A stretch of 35,450 bases of DNA from Arthrobacter sp. (GTDB taxonomy: Bacteria > Actinomycetota > Actinomycetes > Actinomycetales > Micrococcaceae), in contig NZ_JAUNVV010000022.1 in assembly GCF_030540645.1 (NCBI RefSeq), positions 5,551 to 41,000 of the forward strand, written 5' to 3'. The notes under the pieces were generated by a model. That model ran no database searches and was not told the origin of the DNA. It was given only the letters and a program-made list of their open reading frames with translations. Shown here one piece after another: positions 24,621-31,825 of this stretch; position 1 is the first letter of the stretch; each line of letters opens with the position of its first letter. Made by a program: the position numbers and the translations under genes.

Positions 24621-25520
24621 ATGGAAAACCCTCTGTCCAAGTGGCGCTCGGAACTGCGCGGCACCTTCAGCAACAATGCCCCCACCATCCCGCAATGGGA
24701 ACTTGACTTGGAAAAGGGCGACGACGGCGGCTACTTTGGTCCCGATTCGGCTGCTTGGGCTGTCCACGGGTCGATGACGACGCTTGTGGCCGGCATCCAA
24801 TCTTTGCTTATCCAGGCGCTTCACCCGGGTGCGCTCGCAGGCGTCCATGACCACTCCAGCTACCGCAGCGATCCTCTTGGCAGGCTGGCCGGAACCATCC
24901 GTTGGATCTTCACGCTTACTTATGGGGACACCGCGGCTGCCCGGCAGGCATCGGACAAGGTGCTGCGCATTCACGAGCACATTCGCGGGAGCTACAACAC
25001 CAACAGTGGGGAAGTACGTCCGTACACCGCCAATGATCCTGATCTGCTGCGATGGATCCACTTGGCATTCACCCAAGCCTTCCTGGCAACCCATGAAGCC
25101 TACGGCGGACCCATCCCTGGTGGCCCGGATGCTTATGTGGCGGACTGGGCGGTGGCCGGCGCGCTCATGCAGGTGGACAACCCACCCACCACCGTCAGCG
25201 GGCTCGATGATCAGCTCGCCTCCTTCACCAAGGAGCTGCGCTACGACGAAACCGTTGCTGAAACGGTGGCCTTCATCAGGAACCCGCCCTTGGCGCGCTC
25301 GCAGCAAGGCGGCTACAAGGTGCTTTTTGCCGCAGCAGTGGCTTCCCTGCCCCCGGGATACAAGGAACTGCTCAAGTTGAGCACACCGAGACTTGGCCCT
25401 ATTCCGCTACCGGTGACGGTGCCCACAAAAGGCGTTCTCAGCGTCGTCCGCTGGAGTTTAGGATCCCCTGGACCCAGCGAAGCATCAGCGCGGGCCCGGC
25501 GTATCCGGCTGGGTGTGTAG
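24621..25520 (+). CDS. MpaB-family oxygenase (DUF2236)
   Basis: A 299-residue protein of the ER-bound oxygenase mpaB / rubber oxygenase (Lcp) catalytic domain family, heme-dependent in the studied members. It has the family pattern: SAAWAVHGSMTTLVAGIQSLL, then QALHPGALAGVHDHSSY, PLGRLAGTIRWIFTLTYG and VLRIHEHIRG. WIHLAFTQAFLATHEAYGG follows. The His residues in these segments are candidates for heme binding. No signal peptide is seen. ATG 24621 follows a purine-rich stretch (GGGAGAGACTAAAGGA). The substrate is unknown; actinobacteria usually carry several paralogues. Confidence 0.82.
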   Translation: MENPLSKWRSELRGTFSNNAPTIPQWELDLEKGDDGGYFGPDSAAWAVHGSMTTLVAGIQSLLIQALHPGALAGVHDHSSYRSDPLGRLAGTIRWIFTLTYGDTAAARQASDKVLRIHEHIRGSYNTNSGEVRPYTANDPDLLRWIHLAFTQAFLATHEAYGGPIPGGPDAYVADWAVAGALMQVDNPPTTVSGLDDQLASFTKELRYDETVAETVAFIRNPPLARSQQGGYKVLFAAAVASLPPGYKELLKLSTPRLGPIPLPVTVPTKGVLSVVRWSLGSPGPSEASARARRIRLGV

Positions 25521-25621
25521 GCTCCACCCAGCAAAGCCAGCTAGGCTGAATACGGCCATTTGTGCCCGCCATGTTCCGCCAGCAAGCTTCCCCACAACTA
25601 TGCAAGGACTGACTTCAGCCC

Positions 25622-26083
25622 ATGACGCCACGCACTTTTTACCGCTCCATCGCCATCGCCGAAGCCGTTACGTGGACGTTGCTGATTACTGGCATGATCA
25701 TGAAATACGCGTTGAAGATGGGCGACTGGCCCGTCACCCTGGGCGGCTTTGCCCACGGACTGGTGTTCATCTCCTACGTCACCACCGCGGTCCTGGTCGG
25801 ATTGAACCAGCGCTGGCCCACCAAGCTGATTGTTGGCGCCGCAGCCACCGCCTTTGTGCCGTACCTCACCATCCCCTTTGACCGGTGGTTGGAGAGAAAG
25901 GAACGGCTCGACGGCGGCTGGCGCACCACGTCCACCGGTCACGCCCGTGACGGTCATTGGGTCGATGTCGTACTGCGCTGGATGCTCAACCGCCCGGTGC
26001 TTTTGAGCGTCGTTTTCGTGGTGTTTGTTGGCGGGATCATGGCCACCATGCTCTTTGTCGGCCCTCCCGGCGGCCGCGCCTAA
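25622..26083 (+). CDS. DUF3817 integral membrane protein
   Basis: A 153-residue protein with three hydrophobic segments typical of DUF3817 (about 9-29, 38-62 and 68-88) and a further one near the C-terminus (about 125-147). The family marker FYRSIAIAEAVTWTLLI and the segment FAHGLVFISYV are present. The C-terminal extension of about 55 residues, with a basic loop and an extra helix, is longer than in the shortest members. Function is unknown. It ends 33 bases before the stop of the convergent emfourin-like gene. Confidence 0.8.
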   Translation: MTPRTFYRSIAIAEAVTWTLLITGMIMKYALKMGDWPVTLGGFAHGLVFISYVTTAVLVGLNQRWPTKLIVGAAATAFVPYLTIPFDRWLERKERLDGGWRTTSTGHARDGHWVDVVLRWMLNRPVLLSVVFVVFVGGIMATMLFVGPPGGRA

Positions 26084-26116
26084 AAAACTCGGTCCGTCGG
26101 GTCAGCCAGAAAAAAT

Positions 26117-26683
26117 TTAGTCCAGGATGATCTTGGGGAGCAGTGACGGCGCCCGGGCTTCAAGCCAGGCAAGGAGTGGGCCGATCTTGCCGAGCATCTC
26201 GCTGTCGCTTCCCTGCTCGGCGTCGATGGTTCGGCTGCGGTGGCCCATCGCAACGGTGACGGAGTAGCTGTAGCCGTCGAAGATCATGGAACCGGGGTTG
26301 CTTTGGCTTGCATTGAAGAAGTCAACGTTGTTGATCAGCGTCCGCAATTCGGACTCCGCCTCCGTGGTCAGGGTCCCGTCACGATTGCTGAGGCTCAACG
26401 TCACCTTTTTGCCGACAATTCCGCCGGCCTTGGCGAAATACACCCTAAGCTCCGTCTCAGACTGCAGGAACGAGTCGATGTCGACGTGTTGGGCTTTTCC
26501 GTCTGAGCCGACAAAATATGGGGACGTGCCCTTGATAGACACGAGATAGCCCGCAGTGCCTGCGGGATCGCGGCGATGGGCTGTCAAGGATTCCATGTGG
26601 GTGTCACGTGGGTTTTTGTCCTGTCCGGCGGCATCCAGTGCTGCATTCAAAGCGATGACGGCAGCGTGCTCTGAAACGTTCAT
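26117..26683 (-). CDS. Emfourin-like domain protein, paralogue 1
   Basis: This 188-residue protein is a diverged copy of the next upstream gene. Residues about 78-176 (RVYFAKAGGIVGKKVTLSLS ... DGYSYSVTVAMGHRSRTIDA ... IGPLLAWLEAR) follow the layout of emfourin, the small protein inhibitor of protealysin-type M4 proteases: R..GG..G, a short acidic helix with L....DFF, then a Y-S/T-V-T-V strand and a final helix LL.WL. Residues 1-77 form a domain I do not recognise, with the motif GYLVSIKGTSPYFV (45-58) shared with its paralogue. There is no signal peptide. ATG 26683 has GGGGG seven bases upstream. The emfourin link is my own pattern match and untested; no M4 protease gene is in the window. Confidence 0.65.
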   Translation of the reverse strand: MNVSEHAAVIALNAALDAAGQDKNPRDTHMESLTAHRRDPAGTAGYLVSIKGTSPYFVGSDGKAQHVDIDSFLQSETELRVYFAKAGGIVGKKVTLSLSNRDGTLTTEAESELRTLINNVDFFNASQSNPGSMIFDGYSYSVTVAMGHRSRTIDAEQGSDSEMLGKIGPLLAWLEARAPSLLPKIILD

Positions 26684-26791
26684 TACCTACCCCCTGATTA
26701 GCGGTTGAGAGGCGAATGGAGATCATTTCGTGGCGCATCGTCATGGTTCGCCCCTGTGTGTGACGGGCCTACCCCGGTCGAGTTTGTGAAG

Positions 26792-27355
26792 CTAGTCCAG
26801 GGCGGGCTTTGGGAAACGTGATGAAGTGCGTGCCGTGAGCCAGTCAATGAGAGGGGCAAGCCGTTCCAACAATTCACGGTCGGCGCTTTCTGCGGCGACA
26901 ACGGTGCGGTGACGGCGGCCCGTCCCAACGGTGATGGTGTACGTAAATCCGTCCGGGTGGGGCGGCTCACCGGATCCTTTGTCCGCTTCAAAACCTACTA
27001 AGTCAATCAGCTCCCACAGCTCGGCTGCGTCGTTGATGGTGAGCGTGCCGTCGTGTTCGCTGAGGCGCAGTGTGTCGTCAAAACCTGCGAAGCCGCCAAC
27101 CATCCGGAAGTCGACTTCCAACTCGCCATCCATGAAGGCATGTGAGGGAATGTCAAGACGGCGAACCTTTTCATTGGGGTCCACGAAGTAGGGTGAGGAA
27201 TTGCGGATTGTCACGAGGTATCCAACACTGTTGAACTTCCCGTACGGAAGGGCCACCATCGATTCGACTTCGACTTCGTGGGGATTTCCGCCCTCTGCCG
27301 CCATGGTCAACACTGCCGTCAAAGCACTGACGGCGTTGTGATTTGGATTTGACAT
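26792..27355 (-). CDS. Emfourin-like domain protein, paralogue 2
   Basis: A 187-residue protein, same strand and 108 bases upstream of paralogue 1. The emfourin-like part (about 78-176) is closer to the family type: VDFRMVGGFAGFDDTLRL, AAELWELIDLVGF, DGFTYTITVGTGRRHRTVV and LAPLIDWLTAR. The unknown N-terminal domain contains GYLVTIRNSSPYFV (45-58). Both genes begin after a nearly identical leader ending in CAGGGGGTA, so the duplication included the ribosome binding site. It could be an inhibitor of an M4-type protease encoded elsewhere; that is inference. Acidic composition and lack of a signal peptide suggest a cytosolic protein. Confidence 0.68.
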   Translation of the reverse strand: MSNPNHNAVSALTAVLTMAAEGGNPHEVEVESMVALPYGKFNSVGYLVTIRNSSPYFVDPNEKVRRLDIPSHAFMDGELEVDFRMVGGFAGFDDTLRLSEHDGTLTINDAAELWELIDLVGFEADKGSGEPPHPDGFTYTITVGTGRRHRTVVAAESADRELLERLAPLIDWLTARTSSRFPKPALD

Positions 27356-27818
27356 GTTGTACCCCCTGAATAGCTGTTCACGAGCATGTAGGCCTCATTG
27401 TAGGGGGCATTGCCAGAACCCGCCATGGCGGGTCATCATCGTGCCCCGGCACCTCACTGCCGTGGCCTCCGCGAACGTGGGATGTCGGCGAGCGCAAGTA
27501 ACGGACCCCGTCGCGGCGTTGCACCAACTGTAAGTTCCCCAGTCGGCCGTCCCGGTCTCGGTTTGATCCCTGGTGGGGGGAATGCAGGGTGATGCAGGAC
27601 CTTTTGTTTCCAAGGAGACGAGACTGACGTTGGCTGGCGATCACAGGCCGCAGAACTTCGGCATTATCCGTACCTGCCGTCGTGTGCGACTGGCCGAAGA
27701 CTTCATCGGTTCCAAGAAGGGTAGGGGGATGTTGATCGTGCCTGAAGTGATTTCCTGTGAGATGTCCATCAAGTTCTCACTTCGGAACTGCCTCGTTGAC
27801 TGCGTTGCTTTTGGTTCA
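27356..27818. other. 463-base interval without a confident gene
   Basis: The leftmost 25 bases hold the leader of emfourin-like paralogue 2. A perfect 16-bp palindrome ACCCGCCATGGCGGGT is at 27418-27433. On the minus strand a frame from TTG 27613 to the stop at 27395 (72 codons) has high third-position GC in its latter part and four Cys (WCNAATGSVTC ... VRCRGT ... GFWQC). It lacks a normal start or ribosome binding site, so it may be a gene remnant. The right part (27620-27818) shows nothing I can name. Confidence 0.4.
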
Positions 27819-28646
27819 TCAGCCGTGGGTCCAGCAGCCCAGGATCGTGGTGGACATTTCATAGGCGAAACTGGCCGCTGACACGTCGTGCGGTCCAACA
27901 CGGGCAGGCAGCGCCGTGGCGTCTACATGCAAGGTCATATTGTCTTTGGCGAAGATGACGTTTCCTGCTTGTGATTGGTAGCCGGGCAAGCCCAGGTTGG
28001 CCAAGCCCACGATGGGGGCAGCTGACAGGGAGGCCGCCAATTTTTGTGCTGCTTCGGTTGCTTTTTCCGGCGTTTCCGCCACGCTCACGCTCATCACGAA
28101 GTTGCCTGCGGCCAGCGGATAGGTGCACGTGTAGGTGGTGCCGTCCCATGTGCTCACCGGTTGGGGAACGGCAGGAAGGGCAAGGATGTCCTTGACGGTA
28201 TTTTTGGCTTCCGCCTCGCACACCATCGCTGCCGCCTCAGGTGCGGGGCCTGCCACCACAGTCAGGACGCCGTGCATGTCCCCTTCCATGCTGTGATAAG
28301 GGTAACTGCCGGGGTTTGCCGGAGCCTTGAAGGCTGCCGTTCCACCGGCAGGGACAGTCACGGAAAAGGCACTGGCCTGGTCTGAAACAATAGTGGCGGT
28401 GGTGCTGCCCATGTTCATCACACTCACGCTTGTTCCGGCATCCAGTGGCTTCGGGTCAAGGAACCTCCCCTCTTCAATATGGATCATCGACGCCATTGCG
28501 CCTTCAGTGTGCGCGGCCGAGGCGGAGGATGCCACCGGTGCGGGGTGGTTCATTTCGCTGTTCACACCCACTCCTGCGGAACAGCCGCCCAAGGCGATCG
28601 CGGCGGCCATGGCCACTGCGGCGGAAATGCTGAGCTTCGTCTTCAT
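27819..28646 (-). CDS. Cupredoxin-like lipoprotein with a second unknown domain
   Basis: I start it at ATG 28646 (MKTKLSIS), giving 275 residues. The signal peptide ends in a lipobox LGGC with Cys22 as lipid site, so the protein sits on the outer face of the membrane. A Met/His-rich linker (MNHPAP...) leads to a cupredoxin-like domain (about 55-135: SVSVMNMGSTTATIV ... GSYPYHSMEGDMHGVLTV). The usual copper ligand Cys is replaced by Tyr-Pro-Tyr-His, but His and Met residues remain. The second half, from about 140 to 275, has two to three Cys (VCEAEA, YTCTYP, LGCW) and is a family I do not recognise. It is the last gene after a sortase and a CHRD-like protein on the same strand. Copper or other metal binding is possible but unproven. 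Confidence 0.72.
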   Translation of the reverse strand: MKTKLSISAAVAMAAAIALGGCSAGVGVNSEMNHPAPVASSASAAHTEGAMASMIHIEEGRFLDPKPLDAGTSVSVMNMGSTTATIVSDQASAFSVTVPAGGTAAFKAPANPGSYPYHSMEGDMHGVLTVVAGPAPEAAAMVCEAEAKNTVKDILALPAVPQPVSTWDGTTYTCTYPLAAGNFVMSVSVAETPEKATEAAQKLAASLSAAPIVGLANLGLPGYQSQAGNVIFAKDNMTLHVDATALPARVGPHDVSAASFAYEMSTTILGCWTHG

Positions 28647-28729
28647 GACAATCCAATCCAAAACGTGAAGAGTAGGTGGCCCGTGGCCGGGCTACACGGG
28701 TGGGCGGCTGGCGTCGGTGAACCGCTCAG

Positions 28730-29473
28730 CTACTTGGTGCTGGAGAGCAAGTGTCCGTAGACCACGGTGTTCTCGACGAAGTCCCCGGTGCTGGGTTCGT
28801 AGCCGCCACAGGTGATGAGACGGATCTCCGCCCTGTCGGTGTTGCCGTACACGGCCAGTGTGGGGAAGGATGCCTTTTGAAATATTTCGGTTCGGTCAAC
28901 GCCAAAAACAAGCACGCTGCCGTCGGCCCGGCTCACACTGAACTGTTCGCCTGGCTTAAGTTCGTGGAGCCGGTAAAACACCCCCTCGGGGATGGTGGTG
29001 GTGTTGACGTGTCCCAAAATAACGGAGGGACCCCGTTCCCCGGGTGTCGGCGAGTATTTATACCATCCGGCGGGGGAGCCAGCTTCACCGGGTGGAACTT
29101 CTGCCTCGCCCTTGGCGTCGCGTCCCAGCGACAACAAGGGGGTGGTGAGGCCGATATCCGGCACTGACAATGAGATCGGAGCCGAAGCGGCCAGCACGGG
29201 TCCCTTGGCTGGAACCGGTGGCGGCTGCGTGATGGGAGCTGTGGACGGGGCAGCAGTGGCCGCCGTCGTGCCTGCAGCTGTCGTGGAGGTCGTCGCACCT
29301 GGAGGACTGGCAGGTGCGGATGAACTCGATGATGAGGAAACCTGGCTCGAGATGGGTGAGGAGGCATTTGCTTGAGCCCCGCATCCGGCAGCACCCAGGG
29401 TGAGCGTTGCCAGAAGCAGAACCGCAGTCACGGGCGCCCTGCGGCGCCCGTGACTACTGCTGGTGGTGATCAT
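28730..29473 (-). CDS. Class F sortase
   Basis: A cysteine transpeptidase that attaches proteins to the cell wall. From ATG 29473 (MITTSSSHG) it has 247 residues: a signal sequence ending LGAAGC, so perhaps a lipoprotein at Cys31, and a long Ser/Thr/Pro/Ala linker (35-90). The sortase domain follows, with catalytic His155 in LGHVN and Cys222 in RLITCGG. The Arg that normally follows the Cys by about 12 residues is not there (STGDFVENTVVYG); Arg218 precedes the Cys. WYKYSPTPGERGPSVILGH fits class F. The start is 16 bases after the CHRD-like gene stop, with no strong ribosome binding site, suggesting coupled translation. Confidence 0.85.
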   Translation of the reverse strand: MITTSSSHGRRRAPVTAVLLLATLTLGAAGCGAQANASSPISSQVSSSSSSSAPASPPGATTSTTAAGTTAATAAPSTAPITQPPPVPAKGPVLAASAPISLSVPDIGLTTPLLSLGRDAKGEAEVPPGEAGSPAGWYKYSPTPGERGPSVILGHVNTTTIPEGVFYRLHELKPGEQFSVSRADGSVLVFGVDRTEIFQKASFPTLAVYGNTDRAEIRLITCGGYEPSTGDFVENTVVYGHLLSSTK

Positions 29474-29489
29474 GGAGAAATCGCCGCCG

Positions 29490-30305
29490 CTACTTTGCAA
29501 CCGTGGACTTGTGTGCAGCCACAGTCCGCTTCCGGCCCAATGCCAAGGCACCTCCGGCTGCCAACACCAGGGCTCCGCCACCCACAAACCATGCCACATC
29601 GGGTGAGGTTGAGGCGTTGGTCGGGGCAAGCGACGTGGTTACACCTGTTCCGGGGGCGCCACCTGGCATGGCGGCCATCTGGGAGACAGCGAGGGTTCCA
29701 CACAGCGCCGGCGAGGTGGCAGCCAGCGGCAAGGTTGGAGCCAGGTCGCTCATTTCCTTCTGTGCTGCGGCGGGCAGCGTGGCGGGGTCAAGGCCGTGAA
29801 CCACCACTACCGCCTTGCCGGCCTTCATGGAGGCGATCGTTTCGGCGTTCATGGTGAACGTGCGCTCGTACTTGTAGCTTGCGCCCATTCCTGCGACGGC
29901 CAGGTCCAGGGCCGCCTTGTCGCTCGTGTCACCGCTGGTGGAGAGTGTGGTGCCGATCTTGCCGTAGGATGGGCCGCCCTCGGTGGTGCTGATGACGCCG
30001 TCGCCGCTGGTGTCCGCTGAGGGTGCAGGGCACACGCCGGCGCCGTCGATGTGGATGTGCTGCGCATGCGGGTATGCCGCTCCGTTGAACGTGGCTGCCA
30101 GACCGCTGACATTTGCCGTCACGGTGGCCTGGTCTCCGGTGAGGGTGATCCAGACTGAGCCCGTGGCGTTCCTGCCGTTGATGGCACCCAGGTTCGTTTC
30201 AAAGGTGCTGGTTCCGTTGTCGGCCGCCATGGCCGCACCGCTGGAAAAGGTCATGGCTGCCAGTGCAAGCGCCGGGGCAATGAGTAAAGCTGACTTCTTA
30301 TTCAT
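29490..30305 (-). CDS. Exported CHRD-like protein with EF-hand-type loop and C-terminal anchor
   Basis: From ATG 30305 (MNKKSALLIA), with AGGAGAAG before it, the protein has 271 residues. A Sec signal peptide ends at about AMA/AD (27/28). The mature part resembles a CHRD domain: SVWITLTGDQATVTANVSGL, then PHAQHIHIDGAGVCP with His80, His83 and His85. Within it, DTSGDGVISTTE (98-109) matches the 12-residue EF-hand calcium loop. The C-terminus has a hydrophobic helix (VAWFVGGGALVLAAGGALAL) and a basic tail GRKR, like a sortase substrate; the only LPxTG-like pentapeptide before it is LAPTN. It is first in the operon with the class F sortase and probably its substrate. Confidence 0.75.
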   Translation of the reverse strand: MNKKSALLIAPALALAAMTFSSGAAMAADNGTSTFETNLGAINGRNATGSVWITLTGDQATVTANVSGLAATFNGAAYPHAQHIHIDGAGVCPAPSADTSGDGVISTTEGGPSYGKIGTTLSTSGDTSDKAALDLAVAGMGASYKYERTFTMNAETIASMKAGKAVVVVHGLDPATLPAAAQKEMSDLAPTLPLAATSPALCGTLAVSQMAAMPGGAPGTGVTTSLAPTNASTSPDVAWFVGGGALVLAAGGALALGRKRTVAAHKSTVAK

Positions 30306-30398
30306 GGGACTTCTCCTTGAACAGTGTGGACGGCCCATCGTTGGATCCGTCTACCCTGTGATTCGGAGCACTCCCGGGTTTGGATTGGAAGAGTCTAC

Positions 30399-31820
30399 TT
30401 ACGGTTCCGTGGGTGCTGGCAGTCCCAGCAGCGCGTTCTCCACCAATTCGCTCAGCGCCGGGTGGATCCAGTACTGCCCCCGCGCCACATCGTGGGCGCG
30501 CTGGCCGAAGGACATGGCCTGGATCAGGGGCTGGATGACGGTGGCTGCGTCGGGGCCGATGACATGGGCGCCCAACAACTTACCCGTCGCAGGATCCGCC
30601 AGTACTTTCAGGAAATGGCCGGAATCTTCCCGGGCCCAGCCAGCGGCAATGTCGGCATAGGCCTGGGTTTTTGCGACATAGGGGACGCCTTGGCCAAGCG
30701 CCTGGTCCTCGGTGAGCCCCACGTAGGCAATTTGCGGCTCGCCAAACACCGCTGCCGGGATGAAGCGGTGGTCTGCGGACATCATGGCGGCAGGATGGAT
30801 GAGGTTGTGCTGCACCACGCGCGCCTCGTGGTTGGCCACATGCTTGAGCTGGTGCTCGCTGGAGATGTCGCCGAGCGCAAAAATCCCGTCCGCCGTGGTG
30901 CGCTGGAACTCGTCCACCACCACCCTCCCGTGCCTGTCCACGTCAATCCCGGCCGCAGCAACATTCAAGGTGTCTGCGTTGGCCCGCCGGCCCGTTGCCA
31001 CCAGCAACAACTCTGCGGTGCGCGTTTGTTGGCCTCCGGGCCCCTCAAGGCCAAGCACGACGCCGGCCCCGCCCACCTTCGCGTGTTTGACCTCGGTGTT
31101 CAGCAATAATTCGTGACGTGCGGCGGTTTCCTTGGTGAACAGTTCGGAGACGTCGCTGTCCAGGTGGCGCAGCAGTGCCGGGCCACGGACTATCTGGGTT
31201 ACCCGTGTGCCGAAGGAGGAAAAGATGTTCGCAAACTCGGCTGCAACATACCCGCCGCCCAAGATGGCGATGCTTTTTGGCAGCGAATCGATGCGCATGA
31301 TCGTGTCTGAGGTGTGAATCGTGTCGGTGGCGTGGAAGGCGGCGCCCGGCTCGCGCAGGCCATCGATCGAGGGCACTTGCGCGCGCGAGCCGGCCCCCAG
31401 CACAAACCGGTCTCCCGTGAGTACCTGGGTGCCGCCGTCGTGCATTGACACGCGCAGTTCACCGGGCGCCGTGAAGCGGCCATGGCCGGAGAAAACCGTG
31501 ATGTTGGGGCACTCGGGGCTTTCGCGGTAGGCCCTGCCCGCTGCCTCGATCCCGTCAATGCGCGAGAAGATCCGATCCCGTATGCCCAACCAGTCGACGG
31601 CTGTGAGCTGGGAGTCCACCCCCAAAGCCCTGCCGTGGCGAGCGGCGTCGGCAAGCTCGGCCGGGTGGACGAACATTTTTGTGGGGATGCAGCCAACGTT
31701 CAGGCACGTGCCACCAAAGAGGTTGTCCTCGACGATGGCGATGCTCAGGTGCTCCAGTTCGGGGCAGGGAATGGAATTGCCTGAGCCTGTGCCGATGATG
31801 ACGAGATCGAAATGCTGCAT
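30399..31820 (-). CDS. mtr: Mycothione reductase
   Basis: NADPH- and FAD-dependent enzyme that reduces mycothiol disulfide, keeping the actinobacterial thiol buffer reduced. From ATG 31820 (MQHFDLVII) it has 473 residues. It has IIGTGSGNS for FAD, the redox pair Cys39/Cys44 in GGTCLNVGCIPTK, the NADPH motif GGGYVAAEFA and ALGDISS. The C-terminal HPALSELVENAL carries the catalytic His-Glu pair. The motifs distinguish it from lipoamide dehydrogenase by the short GTGSGN N-terminus. It starts five bases after the yihY stop codon and has no ribosome binding site of its own, so coupling to yihY is likely. Confidence 0.93.
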   Translation of the reverse strand: MQHFDLVIIGTGSGNSIPCPELEHLSIAIVEDNLFGGTCLNVGCIPTKMFVHPAELADAARHGRALGVDSQLTAVDWLGIRDRIFSRIDGIEAAGRAYRESPECPNITVFSGHGRFTAPGELRVSMHDGGTQVLTGDRFVLGAGSRAQVPSIDGLREPGAAFHATDTIHTSDTIMRIDSLPKSIAILGGGYVAAEFANIFSSFGTRVTQIVRGPALLRHLDSDVSELFTKETAARHELLLNTEVKHAKVGGAGVVLGLEGPGGQQTRTAELLLVATGRRANADTLNVAAAGIDVDRHGRVVVDEFQRTTADGIFALGDISSEHQLKHVANHEARVVQHNLIHPAAMMSADHRFIPAAVFGEPQIAYVGLTEDQALGQGVPYVAKTQAYADIAAGWAREDSGHFLKVLADPATGKLLGAHVIGPDAATVIQPLIQAMSFGQRAHDVARGQYWIHPALSELVENALLGLPAPTEP

Positions 31821-31825
31821 GAGGG

